Source of the DNA: Methylophaga sp. | GTDB lineage: Bacteria; Pseudomonadota; Gammaproteobacteria; Nitrosococcales; Methylophagaceae | Reading direction: 5' to 3' | DNA length: 64,000 bases | Assembly (NCBI GenBank): GCA_002696735.1 | Contig: NZSL01000014.1 | Location: 126,270-190,269, forward strand | Shown here: positions 46,976 to 55,387 of the stretch, piece after piece | Layout: every line of letters begins with the position of its first letter | Position numbering within the stretch: the stretch's first letter is position 1 | Notes under the pieces: model-generated | What the model saw: only the letters and a program-made list of their open reading frames with translations | Told to the model about the DNA's origin: nothing | Databases searched by the model: none | Made by a program: the position numbers and the translations under genes

Positions 46976-46990
46976 TAATCAAAAATAAAC

Positions 46991-48088
46991 TTATACCGGT
47001 TCAAGAAAAGGGTAATCGATATAACCTTTTGCATCACCACCATAAAAACTATCTGGATCCGGTTGGTTCAGTGGTGCATTTTTGGCAAAACGTTCAGGAA
47101 GATCCGGATTAGCAATAAACAGTTTGCCAAACGAAATCAGATCAGCCTTGTTATCTTTTAGAGCTTGATTGCCTGACGCATAATCATAATTACTGTTAGT
47201 CATATAAAGACCATTCCATAATTTACGCAAAGAGCTAACATCAAAATAAGGGCCGGCAACACCGGGAGTTTCAGCGCCCATTTCAGTGACATGCAGATAA
47301 CCCAGTTCAAATTTATTGAGCGCCTTTACCATGTAACTGAAAGTCGCCTCAGGATTGGAATCATATAAATCATTAAACGGCTGCAGCGGGGAGAGGCGAA
47401 TCCCCACTTTTTTGGGATCCCATATTTCGCATACTGCCGCAGTGACTTCCATAATCAATCGTGCGCGATTTTCAATACTGCCACCGTATTGATCAGTGCG
47501 TTTATTACTTCCATCCCGAAGAAACTGATCCAGCAAATAGCCATTGGCAGCGTGAATTTCAACGCCATCAAAACCAGCTTCAACCGCACAGCAGGCGGCA
47601 TGACGATATTGTTCAATAATCCGTGGAATGTCGCTTGTTTCTATGGCCTGGGGTGTTTCATATGGTTTCATGCCTTCATAGGTATAGACTTCACCTGCAG
47701 GTTTGATGGCAGAAGGTGCCAGCGGTTTCATACCATTTGGCAGCATGGAGCTGTGTGAAACCCGACCACAATGCCAGAGTTGCATAAAGATCAGTCCTTC
47801 TTCCCGATGCACGGCATCCGTTACTTTTCGCCAGCCAAGCACTTGCTCATCAGTATGAATACCGGGGGTATGCGGATAACCCAATGCATCATCAGCAATT
47901 TGTGAACCTTCACTGATAATCAGGCCGGCACTGGCACGTTGCCGATAATAAGTAACATTCATTTCGGTCGGCACTAAACCTTCTCCCGCTCTATTGCGGG
48001 TTAATGGGGCCATAACCATTCTATTCTTCAGTGTAACCTGCCCAATTTTGATTGGAGATAACAAATCATTCGCCTGCAGTTGGCTCAT
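46991..48088 (-). CDS. Old yellow enzyme-family ene-reductase (NemA-like)
   Basis: An FMN- and NAD(P)H-dependent oxidoreductase of 365 residues from ATG 48088 (MSQLQANDLLSPIKIGQ) after agaggtat; a longer frame reaches 48148 but lacks a good site. Segments typical of the N-ethylmaleimide reductase group are MAPLTRNRAGEGLVPTEMNVTYYRQRASAGLIISEG, WHCGRVSH, EIHAANGYLLDQFLRDGSNKRTDQYGGSIENR, and LISFGKLFIANPDLPERF. It reduces activated C=C bonds and nitro-esters. A 9-bp inverted repeat lies about 90 bp upstream. Confidence 0.92.
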   Translation of the reverse strand: MSQLQANDLLSPIKIGQVTLKNRMVMAPLTRNRAGEGLVPTEMNVTYYRQRASAGLIISEGSQIADDALGYPHTPGIHTDEQVLGWRKVTDAVHREEGLIFMQLWHCGRVSHSSMLPNGMKPLAPSAIKPAGEVYTYEGMKPYETPQAIETSDIPRIIEQYRHAACCAVEAGFDGVEIHAANGYLLDQFLRDGSNKRTDQYGGSIENRARLIMEVTAAVCEIWDPKKVGIRLSPLQPFNDLYDSNPEATFSYMVKALNKFELGYLHVTEMGAETPGVAGPYFDVSSLRKLWNGLYMTNSNYDYASGNQALKDNKADLISFGKLFIANPDLPERFAKNAPLNQPDPDSFYGGDAKGYIDYPFLEPV

Positions 48089-48179
48089 AAATACCTCTGA
48101 AATAATTGTGAAAAGGAGTTGAAACGGCTGATCCTTTGAAAAAGGCACCGCATTGTCAGCAACAAGAACTCATTAACAA

Positions 48180-48210
48180 GTTTAAATCTGTACCGGTGTT
48201 GGATTTAAAC
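48180..48210. promoter_or_regulatory. Inverted repeat upstream of the old yellow enzyme gene
   Basis: gtttaaatc (48180-48188) and gatttaaac (48202-48210) are perfect complements around 13 bp. It may be an operator for the old yellow enzyme gene or a structure at the 3' end of the gene behind it. No T-run follows on either strand. Confidence 0.4.
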
Positions 48211-48323
48211 TGAGATAAAGGTTCTGTATGTTAGCCGCTGTTTGGAGGCACTTAGAGTCACCCTTCAGCATAAGGCAGGAAAGATAAAATTCGACAGGTA
48301 CTAACGAAAATAACGCCTGTAAA

Positions 48324-48734
48324 CTACTGCTGTTCAGCTTTAGCTTTTTGTTTGGCTTCAAGTTGTAGCTTGATGAACTCAAGTTTTTCCGGCACTTGAT
48401 CGCAGCTATCAGCTGCACTGCCGCAACGTGAGCAATTTAGCGCAAACCATGCCGCATCAATTACGTCACTGCGAATTTCTTCTTCAACTTGTTTTGCAGT
48501 GCCCACCATAGATCTGGCACGGGTTTGAATATATCCATGCTGATTTTTGCATTGCATCACATCAATTGGTTGCTTGAAGTCGTATTGTTCATGTAATTGC
48601 AAACCAACCTGATACTGATAAAGCATTTCCTGATAAACCAGTTTCAATGGATCACCTGTACCAAGCTGAGAGACCGCACCTGCGTGTGCCAGCAGTGGAG
48701 AACAGAGTAAAAGCAGTATTAATTTAAGTTTCAT
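48324..48734 (-). CDS. Small exported hypothetical protein with four cysteines
   Basis: A 136-residue protein with a signal peptide (about 1-18, LILLLLCSPLLAHA, cleavage before GAV). The mature part is helical and has cysteines in VMQCKN, NCSRCGS and DSCDQ (about C61, C100, C103 and C110), which may form disulfides or bind a metal in the periplasm. It ends in a K/A/E/Q-rich tail. No family is recognised. It faces the ogt gene divergently, and the OYE gene follows on the same strand after 236 bp. Confidence 0.7.
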   Translation of the reverse strand: MKLKLILLLLCSPLLAHAGAVSQLGTGDPLKLVYQEMLYQYQVGLQLHEQYDFKQPIDVMQCKNQHGYIQTRARSMVGTAKQVEEEIRSDVIDAAWFALNCSRCGSAADSCDQVPEKLEFIKLQLEAKQKAKAEQQ

Positions 48735-48897
48735 AATATTGTCCAGGAAAAATTCCTATATGCAGTATAGCTTAATGGAATTTCTAACTACCTGCATCGG
48801 CAAATTCCTTACTGTTAAACTAATGAAGGAATTAATATTTATAAATGTAATCTAACAACGTTAAGGTGAACGCTACGTGAACAGAGGACAATCGATA

Positions 48898-49437
48898 ATG
48901 GCAAGTGAGTTACGTGTCATTGCACCAGAATTTGAACAAATTCATTTTGCTATTGGTATCAGTCCAGTGGGGAATGTGCTTGTTGGTGAATCTCCAAATG
49001 GTATTTGTGCCGTTTACCTGGGCAAATCGGCTAAAGAACTAATGGCCAGCCTGCAAAAACAGTTTCCAACGGCAAAATTTGTTGACGGGGGCAGTGGTAT
49101 TAAAAATACACTTTCAAAAGTGATTGAGATTATTCATAACCCACAAAAAAACACGGATTTTAATCTGGATCTGCGAGGCACGACTTTTCAACAACAAGTC
49201 TGGCAAGCCTTAAGGGAAATTCCGGTGGGGTCAACAGTGTGCTACAGCGATATTGCTGAAAAACTACATAAACCCGGGGCTGTAAGAGCCATCGCCAGTG
49301 CCTGTGGAGCCAATAATATTGCGGTTATCATCCCGTGTCACCGAGTGATTCGCAAAGATGGTGCAATTTCCGGATATCGTTGGGGAGTCGAGAGTAAACA
49401 AGCGCTGTTACGCCGTGAGCGATTGATGTTGGCCTAG
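48898..49437 (+). CDS. ogt: Methylated-DNA-protein cysteine S-methyltransferase (Ogt/AdaC-like)
   Basis: Suicide repair protein that takes the methyl group from O6-methylguanine. It has 179 residues from ATG 48898 after agagga; a GTG at 48877 would add seven. The N-terminal ribonuclease-like domain (FAIGISPVGNVLVGESPNGICAVYLG) resembles the C-terminal domain of Ada. The active-site C147 lies in IIPCHRVIR, and the helix-turn-helix has RAIASACGANN. The stop TAG shares its last two bases with repeat R11. AlkB, a second alkylation repair enzyme, is next. Confidence 0.94.
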   Translation: MASELRVIAPEFEQIHFAIGISPVGNVLVGESPNGICAVYLGKSAKELMASLQKQFPTAKFVDGGSGIKNTLSKVIEIIHNPQKNTDFNLDLRGTTFQQQVWQALREIPVGSTVCYSDIAEKLHKPGAVRAIASACGANNIAVIIPCHRVIRKDGAISGYRWGVESKQALLRRERLMLA

Positions 49438-49702
49438 GGCTTGTTTATCTTTCATATCCGCCTCTGTTGTGAGCTGAAAAAGCGTCAATCAAGGCACGAG
49501 GAGCGCCTTTTAGTAATTCTAAATAAGCGACGGGTAACGCAGAGTGGCGCTTTTTCAGTCACAACCCGAAGGGCTGGGACTATTTTTGCGGCCGCCTTCG
49601 TTGTCAATCACTTATGTAGGAAGACTACACTGCGTGCTTTCCGCCTTGTCGGACACAAAAATAGTCGCCAGCAGTGGTGGATATGAAAGATAAACAAGCC
49701 CT
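49436..49702. repeat. Dispersed repeat R11: best-kept long copy (267 bp), opposite orientation, TA on both sides
   Basis: The outer 24 bases of each end are perfect complements (start agggcttgtttatctttcat). An inner arm pair lies at 49469-49486 and 49546-49562 (core ctgaaaaagcg / cgctttttcag). Relative to R4, R6 and R12 the interior is reversed: the cagcccttcggg segment appears here as cccgaagggctg. TA flanks the GGGCTTG ends on both sides. It sits between ogt, whose stop codon it enters, and alkB, whose start codon it appears to supply. Confidence 0.9.
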
Positions 49703-50354
49703 AATGCATACAGCAGATTTATTTGCTGAGAGTGTCTTTAAAGACTGTGATGAGATCTTGCCGGATGTCTTCCTTCTGAAAGGTTTTGCCCTTCAACAAG
49801 CCCCACAGTTAATAACTGCCATTGGTCAGATTAATGCCCAATCAACTTTTCGTAAAATGCAGACACCTGGCGGATTTTATATGTCTGCAGCAATTACTAA
49901 TTGCGGTGATGTGGGGTGGCACACCGATCGACAAGGTTACCGATATACCGCAATCGATCCACTGACAAATTTGCCATGGCCTGAAATGCCGCAATGTTTT
50001 CGTGAGCTTGCTGAAACCGCGGCTCAGATTTGTGGCTTTTCTGACTTTAATCCTGATGTTTGTTTAATGAACCAATATGAAGTCGGTGCCAAGATGGGGC
50101 TGCATCAGGATAAGGATGAGCAGGATTTTTCTCAGCCAATAGTTTCAGTCTCACTGGGTTTGCCCATTATTTTTCAGTTCGGTGGTGCCAGCAGAAACGA
50201 TCCAAAGCAACGTGTTCCACTTGAACATGGAGATGTCATCGTCTGGGGCAGGGCAGCGCGTCGTTATTATCACGGTGTATTAACATTAAAACCTGGCCAG
50301 CATCCACTGACCGGGCCTTATCGATTTAACCTGACGTTTCGCAAGGCAAGCTAA
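49683..50354 (+). CDS. alkB: AlkB-type 2-oxoglutarate/Fe(II) dioxygenase (DNA alkylation repair)
   Basis: Removes methyl groups from 1-methyladenine and 3-methylcytosine by oxidation. The 223-residue form begins at ATG 49683 inside the right end of repeat R11; ATG 49704 just after the element is the alternative (216 residues). Family landmarks are TPGGFYMSAAITNCGD, GYRYT, NQYEVGAKMGLHQDKDEQD with the iron-binding H-x-D, a distal histidine in RRYYHGVL, and PYRFNLTFR with the 2-oxoglutarate arginine. It ends two bases from the convergent GAPDH gene, with no terminator between. Confidence 0.92.
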   Translation: MKDKQALMHTADLFAESVFKDCDEILPDVFLLKGFALQQAPQLITAIGQINAQSTFRKMQTPGGFYMSAAITNCGDVGWHTDRQGYRYTAIDPLTNLPWPEMPQCFRELAETAAQICGFSDFNPDVCLMNQYEVGAKMGLHQDKDEQDFSQPIVSVSLGLPIIFQFGGASRNDPKQRVPLEHGDVIVWGRAARRYYHGVLTLKPGQHPLTGPYRFNLTFRKAS

Positions 50355-50355
50355 C

Positions 50356-51357
50356 TTAACTTAAGCCAACTTTACGCACCAGCTCCATTGTCCGCATGCT
50401 ATAACCCCATTCATTGTCGTACCAGGCATAAATTTTCACCTGGGTCTTATTAGTGACCATGGTCGATAGTGCATCAATAATGCTGGAACGCGGATCGCCA
50501 CGATAATCACTGGAAACCAGCGGTTTTTCCTCATAGCCCAAAATACCACTTAACTCATTTTCTGCTGCAGCTTTTAATAGTGCATTGACTTCTTCAACCG
50601 AGGTTGCACGTTCAACTTCAAACACACAATCCGTTAATGAAGCATTGGCTAATGGCACACGTACAGCATGTCCATTGAGTCGCCCTTTGAGTTCGGGAAA
50701 AATTTCAGTAATGGCTGTAGCACTTCCGGTGGTGGTCGGAATCAAGTTAGTGCCGGACATCCGAGCACGGCGTAAATCTTTGTGGGGAGTATCCATAATT
50801 GACTGAGTATTGGTCAGATCATGGATGGTAGTGATCATGCCATGCTTGATAGCCAGTTTTTCATGAATGACTTTGACGACTGGTGCTAGGCAGTTGGTAG
50901 TGCAGGATGCGGCCGTTACTATAGGATGTTTATTGGCATCATACAGATCATCATTCACACCCATTACGACATTTAAAATACCGGGTTGTTTGATTGGAGC
51001 TGTAACGACCACACGTTTTACACCTTGATCCAGATAGCTTTGCAGCAAACCAGTGTCGCGCATTTTACCGGAAGCCTCTATGACAACATCACAAGCTGAC
51101 CAGTCAGTATCATCAATAGCTTTATTGGCGGTTAAAGCAAGCGTTTTATGGCCAACAACAATAGTATTGCCACTGGCTTCTGCCTGGTGATCCCAGCGGC
51201 CATGTACCGAATCATAATTTAACAAATGGGCGTGGGTTTCAGCATCACCGGCAGGATCATTAATCTGCACAAACTCAATATCTTCCCAGTCCCATGCGGC
51301 ACGTAAACATAATCGACCGATACGGCCGAAACCATTAATACCTACTTTAATTGTCAT
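50356..51357 (-). CDS. Glyceraldehyde-3-phosphate dehydrogenase of the arsenic operon (ArsJ-associated type)
   Basis: A 333-residue NAD-dependent GAPDH with NGFGRIGR at the start (nucleotide binding), catalytic cysteine in [11 protein letters not shown], catalytic histidine region and WYDNEWGYS near the end. It overlaps acr3 by four bases and is the last gene of arsR-arsC-acr3-gap. In other bacteria such GAPDHs make 1-arseno-3-phosphoglycerate from arsenate, which ArsJ then exports. No arsJ is in this window, so the enzyme either works with a distant ArsJ or has another role. A housekeeping GAPDH is not excluded but the context argues against it. Confidence 0.9.
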   Translation of the reverse strand: MTIKVGINGFGRIGRLCLRAAWDWEDIEFVQINDPAGDAETHAHLLNYDSVHGRWDHQAEASGNTIVVGHKTLALTANKAIDDTDWSACDVVIEASGKMRDTGLLQSYLDQGVKRVVVTAPIKQPGILNVVMGVNDDLYDANKHPIVTAASCTTNCLAPVVKVIHEKLAIKHGMITTIHDLTNTQSIMDTPHKDLRRARMSGTNLIPTTTGSATAITEIFPELKGRLNGHAVRVPLANASLTDCVFEVERATSVEEVNALLKAAAENELSGILGYEEKPLVSSDYRGDPRSSIIDALSTMVTNKTQVKIYAWYDNEWGYSMRTMELVRKVGLS

Positions 51358-52388
51358 GATAAATTCTCTTTTTTGGGAAACCAGTTTCTGGTGCGATTGG
51401 CGAAATAGACTAACGTCAGCATGACCGGCACTTCGACCAGAACTCCCACCACAGTTGCAAGAGCAGCGCCGGAGTGAAGCCCGAATAATGAAATAGCAAC
51501 GGCAACAGCCATTTCAAAGAAGTTGGAGGTACCGATAAGGCATGCCGGTGCAGCAACATCATGCTGGAGGCGCAGTTTGATCGCTGCGAAATAAGCCAGC
51601 GCAAATATCCCATAGGTTTGAATCAACAGTGGAATTGCTATCAGTAAAATAATGAAAGGTTGTTGCAGAATGGTTTCAGCCTGAAAGCCAAACAAAAGCA
51701 CTACAGTGGCCAGTAATCCCAGAATTGACCAGGGTTTGATGTGATTTAAAAATCGGGTTAACTCAGGCAAACCTTTGTTTTTAATAATATGTTGTCGAGT
51801 AAAAAAGCCGGCTAATAAGGGTAACAATACATATAAAACGACTGAAATCAGCAAGGTTTTCCAAGGTACGGTCAAATCTGTGATGCCAAGTAAAAATGCG
51901 GCAATCGGTGCAAACGCAAAAATCATAATTATGTCATTGAGAGACACCTGTACCAGCGTGTAATTAGCATCACCTTTGACCAATTGACTCCAGATAAACA
52001 CCATTGCCGTGCAGGGAGCTACACCGAGTAAAATCATGCCAGCTATATATTCATCAGCCGATTGGGGATCGACCCATCCGGCAAACAGGACCTTAAAAAA
52101 CAGCCAGCCCAGGGCAGCCATAGTGAAGGGTTTGATCAGCCAGTTGATGACTAAAGTCAGCCAGATTCCCTGAGGCCGTTTGCCAATATCTTTAATTGCC
52201 GTGAAATCCACCTGCACCATCATTGGATAAATCATTAACCAGATAAATATCGCGATCAGCAGATTGACATGTGCATATTCCAGGCTGGCAACCAGATTGA
52301 ACAGGCTGGGAAACAGATTTCCCAAGAACAAACCCGCCAGAATACTCAGTCCGACCCAAACCGATAAATAGCGTTCAAATATGCCCAT
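51354..52388 (-). CDS. acr3: Arsenite efflux permease Acr3
   Basis: A 344-residue member of the bile/arsenite/riboflavin transporter superfamily with ten membrane helices. [31 protein letters not shown] contains the conserved cysteine needed for arsenite transport, and [23 protein letters not shown] matches the second signature. It exports As(III) from the cytoplasm after arsenate reduction. It touches arsC (shared base) and overlaps the GAPDH gene by four bases, so all are one transcript. Confidence 0.95.
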   Translation of the reverse strand: MGIFERYLSVWVGLSILAGLFLGNLFPSLFNLVASLEYAHVNLLIAIFIWLMIYPMMVQVDFTAIKDIGKRPQGIWLTLVINWLIKPFTMAALGWLFFKVLFAGWVDPQSADEYIAGMILLGVAPCTAMVFIWSQLVKGDANYTLVQVSLNDIIMIFAFAPIAAFLLGITDLTVPWKTLLISVVLYVLLPLLAGFFTRQHIIKNKGLPELTRFLNHIKPWSILGLLATVVLLFGFQAETILQQPFIILLIAIPLLIQTYGIFALAYFAAIKLRLQHDVAAPACLIGTSNFFEMAVAVAISLFGLHSGAALATVVGVLVEVPVMLTLVYFANRTRNWFPKKENLS

Positions 52389-52873
52389 CAGTATGTAGCT
52401 CCTATGCGTTTAATGTCGGCACTGAGTTCAGAGGCAGATAATTCATCTGGCATTAATTGCAGTAATGCGCTGATACGAGCGTCGAGCAAACTGATTAATT
52501 CATCGAAAGTCTGATTTCGCTCAAGTGGATCCGCTACTTTGGAAGCATCGGTCAATCCCCAATGTCCTTTTACCGCCTTACCAAACCAGACCGGGCAGCT
52601 TTCACCTGCGGCCTGATCGCAAACAGTGATTACAACATCCGGTTGATAATCTTTTAAATCATCCCAGGATTTGCTGGATAAACCCTCAACGCTGTAACCA
52701 TGTTCCTGCAATTTGGTCAGTGTTTCAGGGAAAACTTTACCCGCAGGGTTGCTGCCCGCACTGGCCACAATAAACCTGGTATCCGCTAAGTGTCGGAAGA
52801 TGGCCTCAGCAAGAATGCTCCGACATGCATTGTGTGTGCAAAGAAATAAAAATTTGAAAGGTTTGGCTGTCAT
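52388..52873 (-). CDS. arsC: Arsenate reductase, low-molecular-weight phosphatase type
   Basis: Reduces As(V) to As(III) with thioredoxin. The 161-residue protein has the P-loop CTHNACRS (nucleophile C12, C17 and R18) and the second pair of cysteines C85 and C93 in [13 protein letters not shown] that carry the disulfide relay. This is the ArsC class found in Gram-positives and many marine proteobacteria, unlike the glutaredoxin-dependent E. coli ArsC. It follows arsR after 36 bp. Confidence 0.94.
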   Translation of the reverse strand: MTAKPFKFLFLCTHNACRSILAEAIFRHLADTRFIVASAGSNPAGKVFPETLTKLQEHGYSVEGLSSKSWDDLKDYQPDVVITVCDQAAGESCPVWFGKAVKGHWGLTDASKVADPLERNQTFDELISLLDARISALLQLMPDELSASELSADIKRIGATY

Positions 52874-52909
52874 AACATATGTTTATCCATATATATTTAA
52901 TGAAAATTT

Positions 52910-53233
52910 TTAGCAGCAATTACCCAGGCGTTGTAACTTGGTTAAATCTTCTTTGAAGAAGTCAGGTTTACTCTGATAAGCAGCATTGATGGACTGTTGT
53001 GACCAAGCGGGGAGTTCCGGATTAAGTCGATAATAAACCCACTGTCCCTGACGTCTATCCTGTAATAGTCCATGTTGTCTGAGAAGCGCCAGATGACGTG
53101 AAATTTTCGGCTGGCTTATTTTCATAGCGGACATCAGCTCACATACGCAAAGTTCGCCCTGATCAACAATCAGCAACACCATACGCAGACGTGTTTCATC
53201 TGCCAGACATTTGTGAAAACTCAGTAAATCCAC
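52910..53233 (-). CDS. arsR: ArsR-family arsenic-responsive repressor
   Basis: A 107-residue winged-helix repressor with the ELCVCE metal-binding motif (C29 and C31), the recognition helix ISQPKISRHLALLRQHGLL, and a wing with RRQGQWVYYRL. The C-terminus ends NCC, which gives two extra cysteines that could add an As(III) site. The start is GTG 53233 with a weak ribosome-binding site. Binding of arsenite releases it from the palindrome just upstream and opens the operon. Confidence 0.93.
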   Translation of the reverse strand: MDLLSFHKCLADETRLRMVLLIVDQGELCVCELMSAMKISQPKISRHLALLRQHGLLQDRRQGQWVYYRLNPELPAWSQQSINAAYQSKPDFFKEDLTKLQRLGNCC

Positions 53234-53241
53234 AGCTAAAT

Positions 53242-53263
53242 CATATTTGAATATTCATATATG
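53242..53263. promoter_or_regulatory. Probable ArsR operator
   Basis: A 22-bp near-perfect palindrome (centre tgaatattca, 20 of 22 positions symmetric) lies 8 bp upstream of the arsR start. A second atcatatatt stretch follows at 53270-53279. Confidence 0.7.
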
Positions 53264-53293
53264 CAGTAAATCATATATTAAACTACCATTAAG

Positions 53294-53515
53294 TCAATCC
53301 ACCAACTGCCAGCTATCCTCTCCAATTTGAAAAATATCACCCGCGACCATTTGTCTGCGTTTACGGGTTTCAACTTCACCATTCACTTTTACGTGTCCCT
53401 CAGCAACGATATTTTTTGCTTCGGCACCACTGTCAGCAATACCTTCAAATTTAAGGATCTTGAAAAGTTCGACCGGACTTTTGGTGATATGAACGGGTAT
53501 TATTTCGTTAGACAT
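53294..53515 (-). CDS. S4-domain RNA-binding protein (YbcJ-like)
   Basis: A 73-residue protein that is almost entirely one S4 domain: LFKILKFEGIADSGAEAKNIVAEGHVKVNGEVETRKRRQMVAGD. The ETRKRR stretch matches the RNA-binding surface. E. coli YbcJ has the same size and fold; the RNA target is unknown. It is separate from the ars operon by 60 bp that include the ArsR operator, but it lies upstream of arsR on the same strand, so it may share transcription into the operon. Confidence 0.88.
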   Translation of the reverse strand: MSNEIIPVHITKSPVELFKILKFEGIADSGAEAKNIVAEGHVKVNGEVETRKRRQMVAGDIFQIGEDSWQLVD

Positions 53516-53635
53516 GGAAGTTTCCTGTTATTTTGTAAAAATAATCGTTAGGTCACGTTTTAACAATGTGACTCACTCTACAATCAACACACTTAAAAAT
53601 GGCTCAATGAAAGGAAACCTGGCCATGAATTATTC

Positions 53636-53900
53636 AGGGTCTATTGATTTTTCAGAGCGACCACTGCTGGAGGCTCTTTTTTTGTCCAACAAGGCGGAAA
53701 TGATGCGATGTAGTGATCTACATAAGTCATTTCCAACGCCGTGGGGCAAAAAAATAGTCCCAGCCCTTTGGGTTGTGACTGAAAATGCACCACTCTACGT
53801 TACTCGTCATTTATTTAGAACTACTAAACTGCATTCCTCGCGCCTTGATTGGTGCATTTTCAGTCACAACAGAGGCGGCTATGAAATATCAACAGACCCT
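53636..53900. repeat. Dispersed repeat R12: long copy (265 bp), subfamily GGGTCTG
   Basis: Ends agggtctattgatttttcag and, in reverse, agggtctgttgatatttcat. The interior holds ggaaatgatgcgatgtag / ctacataagtcatttcc, the cagccctttgggttgtg segment and a perfect 17-bp arm pair at 53775-53791 and 53851-53867. Its right end contains agaggcggct followed by ATG, used by the next gene. It fills most of the 365-bp gap between the S4 gene and that gene; nothing else is evident in the gap apart from the S4 gene's 5' region. Confidence 0.88.
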
Positions 53901-54210
53901 TGTTAAATTGATACAATTTTCAATTGTGCTGTTGATGTTATACCCACTTTATTATGTATGGGAAACCGATAAGATCAAATCTGCTTGTGAACAAATAAAC
54001 CCCGGTATGAGCTATAGCAATACGTTAGTTTTATTGAAAAGCTTTGGGCTGGATTTTAGCCAGATGAATGGTGATTATGCCCAGGGTGAAAAATGGCAGG
54101 GCCTGGTTGAATCTCACGCATCTTTTGCCGGATATGCTTGTGAAATAAGAGGTTTTGGCGATCAGATTGCAAAAGTGAGAATGGTTAAAGGTAAACAAAT
54201 TGCTCCCTGA
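53881..54210 (+). CDS. Small membrane-anchored hypothetical protein starting inside a repeat
   Basis: A 109-residue protein with one N-terminal membrane helix (about 9-27, LIQFSIVLLMLYPLYYVW) and a soluble part with two cysteines (CEQINPG and YACEIRG). No family is recognised. The only reasonable start, ATG 53881, is in the right end of R12, which also supplies the ribosome-binding site (agaggcgg). Its first seven residues MKYQQTL come from the repeat. A perfect 15-bp stem overlaps its stop codon. Confidence 0.65.
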   Translation: MKYQQTLVKLIQFSIVLLMLYPLYYVWETDKIKSACEQINPGMSYSNTLVLLKSFGLDFSQMNGDYAQGEKWQGLVESHASFAGYACEIRGFGDQIAKVRMVKGKQIAP

Positions 54211-54234
54211 AAAAAGCTATTTTCAGGGAGCAAT
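54199..54234. terminator. Terminator hairpin between the small membrane protein gene and oadB
   Basis: attgctccctgaaaa (54199-54213) and its complement (54220-54234) form a perfect 15-bp stem with a 6-nt loop. It includes the stop codon of the plus-strand gene. T-runs are short, but the position between convergent genes supports termination on both strands. Confidence 0.75.
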
Positions 54235-54242
54235 AAAAGAGG

Positions 54243-55376
54243 TTAACCTGCTGCGTAGTTAATCAGGATACCTGCAGCTACTGCTGAGCCAATAACCCCG
54301 GCCACATTCGGGCCCATGGCATGCATTAACAGAAAGTTATGTTTATCGGCTTCCAGACCCAACTTGTTGGAAACCCTGGCCGCCATAGGGACTGCTGATA
54401 CACCAGCAGAACCGATTAACGGGTTGATGGGCTCTTTGGTTATTTTATTGAGTATTTTGGCCATAATAACCCCGGAGGCCGTACCGATAGAAAAGGCCAA
54501 CATACCAAGCAAAAGAATGCCTAATGTCATTTGATTCAAAAAGCTTTCTGCACTTAATTTGGAACCAACCGCAAGGCCAAGGAAAATCGTCACAGTGTTG
54601 ATCAGTGAGTTCTGAGTAGTATTACTCAGACGATCTACTACCGCACATTCTTTCATCAGATTACCGAAACAGAACATACCCAATAATGGGGCTGCATCAG
54701 GCAAGAAGAGAGCGACCAGAATCAATATGACCAAAGGGAAAACAATTTTTTCCCGTTGTGATACATGACGCTGCTGATGCATACGTATTTTACGATCTTT
54801 TTCATTAGTCAGTGCACGCATAATCGGTGGCTGAATCAATGGTACCAATGCCATGTAAGAATAAGAGGCAACAGCGATAGCACCCAGCAAGTCCGGTGCA
54901 AGCTTACTGGCAACATAAATCGATGTAGGCCCATCAGCGCCGCCGATAATACCAATGGCAGCAGCGTCAGCCAGACTAAAGTCAAATATACCGAAGGTAG
55001 AGAGTAAAACCGCTCCCATTAACGTTGCAAAAATACCAAACTGGGCTGCAGCCCCCAGAAAAAGGGTTTTAGGATTGGCGAGTAGTGGACCAAAATCGGT
55101 CATTGCGCCGACGCCCATAAAAATGATGAGCGGGAAGGCGCCACTTTCAATACCAACCACATAAAACAGGTGCAAAATACCACCGGCCTCAGCTAAGCCG
55201 GCTCCCGGAATATTGGCAAGCACGCCACCAAAGCCGATTGGAACCAGTAGTAAAGGCTCAAAGTTTTTCTTGATCGCCAGATATAACAACAACATGCCGA
55301 TCAGGATCATGATGCCCTGGCCAGGTTGCATTTGATAGAAGCCAGTGGCCTCCCAAAGATGTAATAACTTATCCAT
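54243..55376 (-). CDS. oadB: Oxaloacetate decarboxylase, Na+-translocating beta subunit
   Basis: A 377-residue membrane subunit that decarboxylates carboxybiotin and pumps Na+ outward. It has nine or more helices; [27 protein letters not shown] carries the conserved aspartate, and [35 protein letters not shown] is the family signature. [22 protein letters not shown] and [18 protein letters not shown] are also conserved. Last gene of oadGAB; 11 bp separate it from oadA. Confidence 0.94.
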   Translation of the reverse strand: MDKLLHLWEATGFYQMQPGQGIMILIGMLLLYLAIKKNFEPLLLVPIGFGGVLANIPGAGLAEAGGILHLFYVVGIESGAFPLIIFMGVGAMTDFGPLLANPKTLFLGAAAQFGIFATLMGAVLLSTFGIFDFSLADAAAIGIIGGADGPTSIYVASKLAPDLLGAIAVASYSYMALVPLIQPPIMRALTNEKDRKIRMHQQRHVSQREKIVFPLVILILVALFLPDAAPLLGMFCFGNLMKECAVVDRLSNTTQNSLINTVTIFLGLAVGSKLSAESFLNQMTLGILLLGMLAFSIGTASGVIMAKILNKITKEPINPLIGSAGVSAVPMAARVSNKLGLEADKHNFLLMHAMGPNVAGVIGSAVAAGILINYAAG

Positions 55377-55387
55377 TAGAGTTGCCC

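Noticed and set aside
50354..50356. A terminator between alkB and the GAPDH gene
   Set aside because: Only one base separates the two stop codons and no stem-loop with a T-run is present at this place.
53514..53906. A 130-residue open frame running through repeat R12
   Set aside because: It lies across the repeat and reads its hairpin sequence; similar chance frames occur in R4 (37799-37993) and R6 (39865-40047). No ribosome-binding site and no family.
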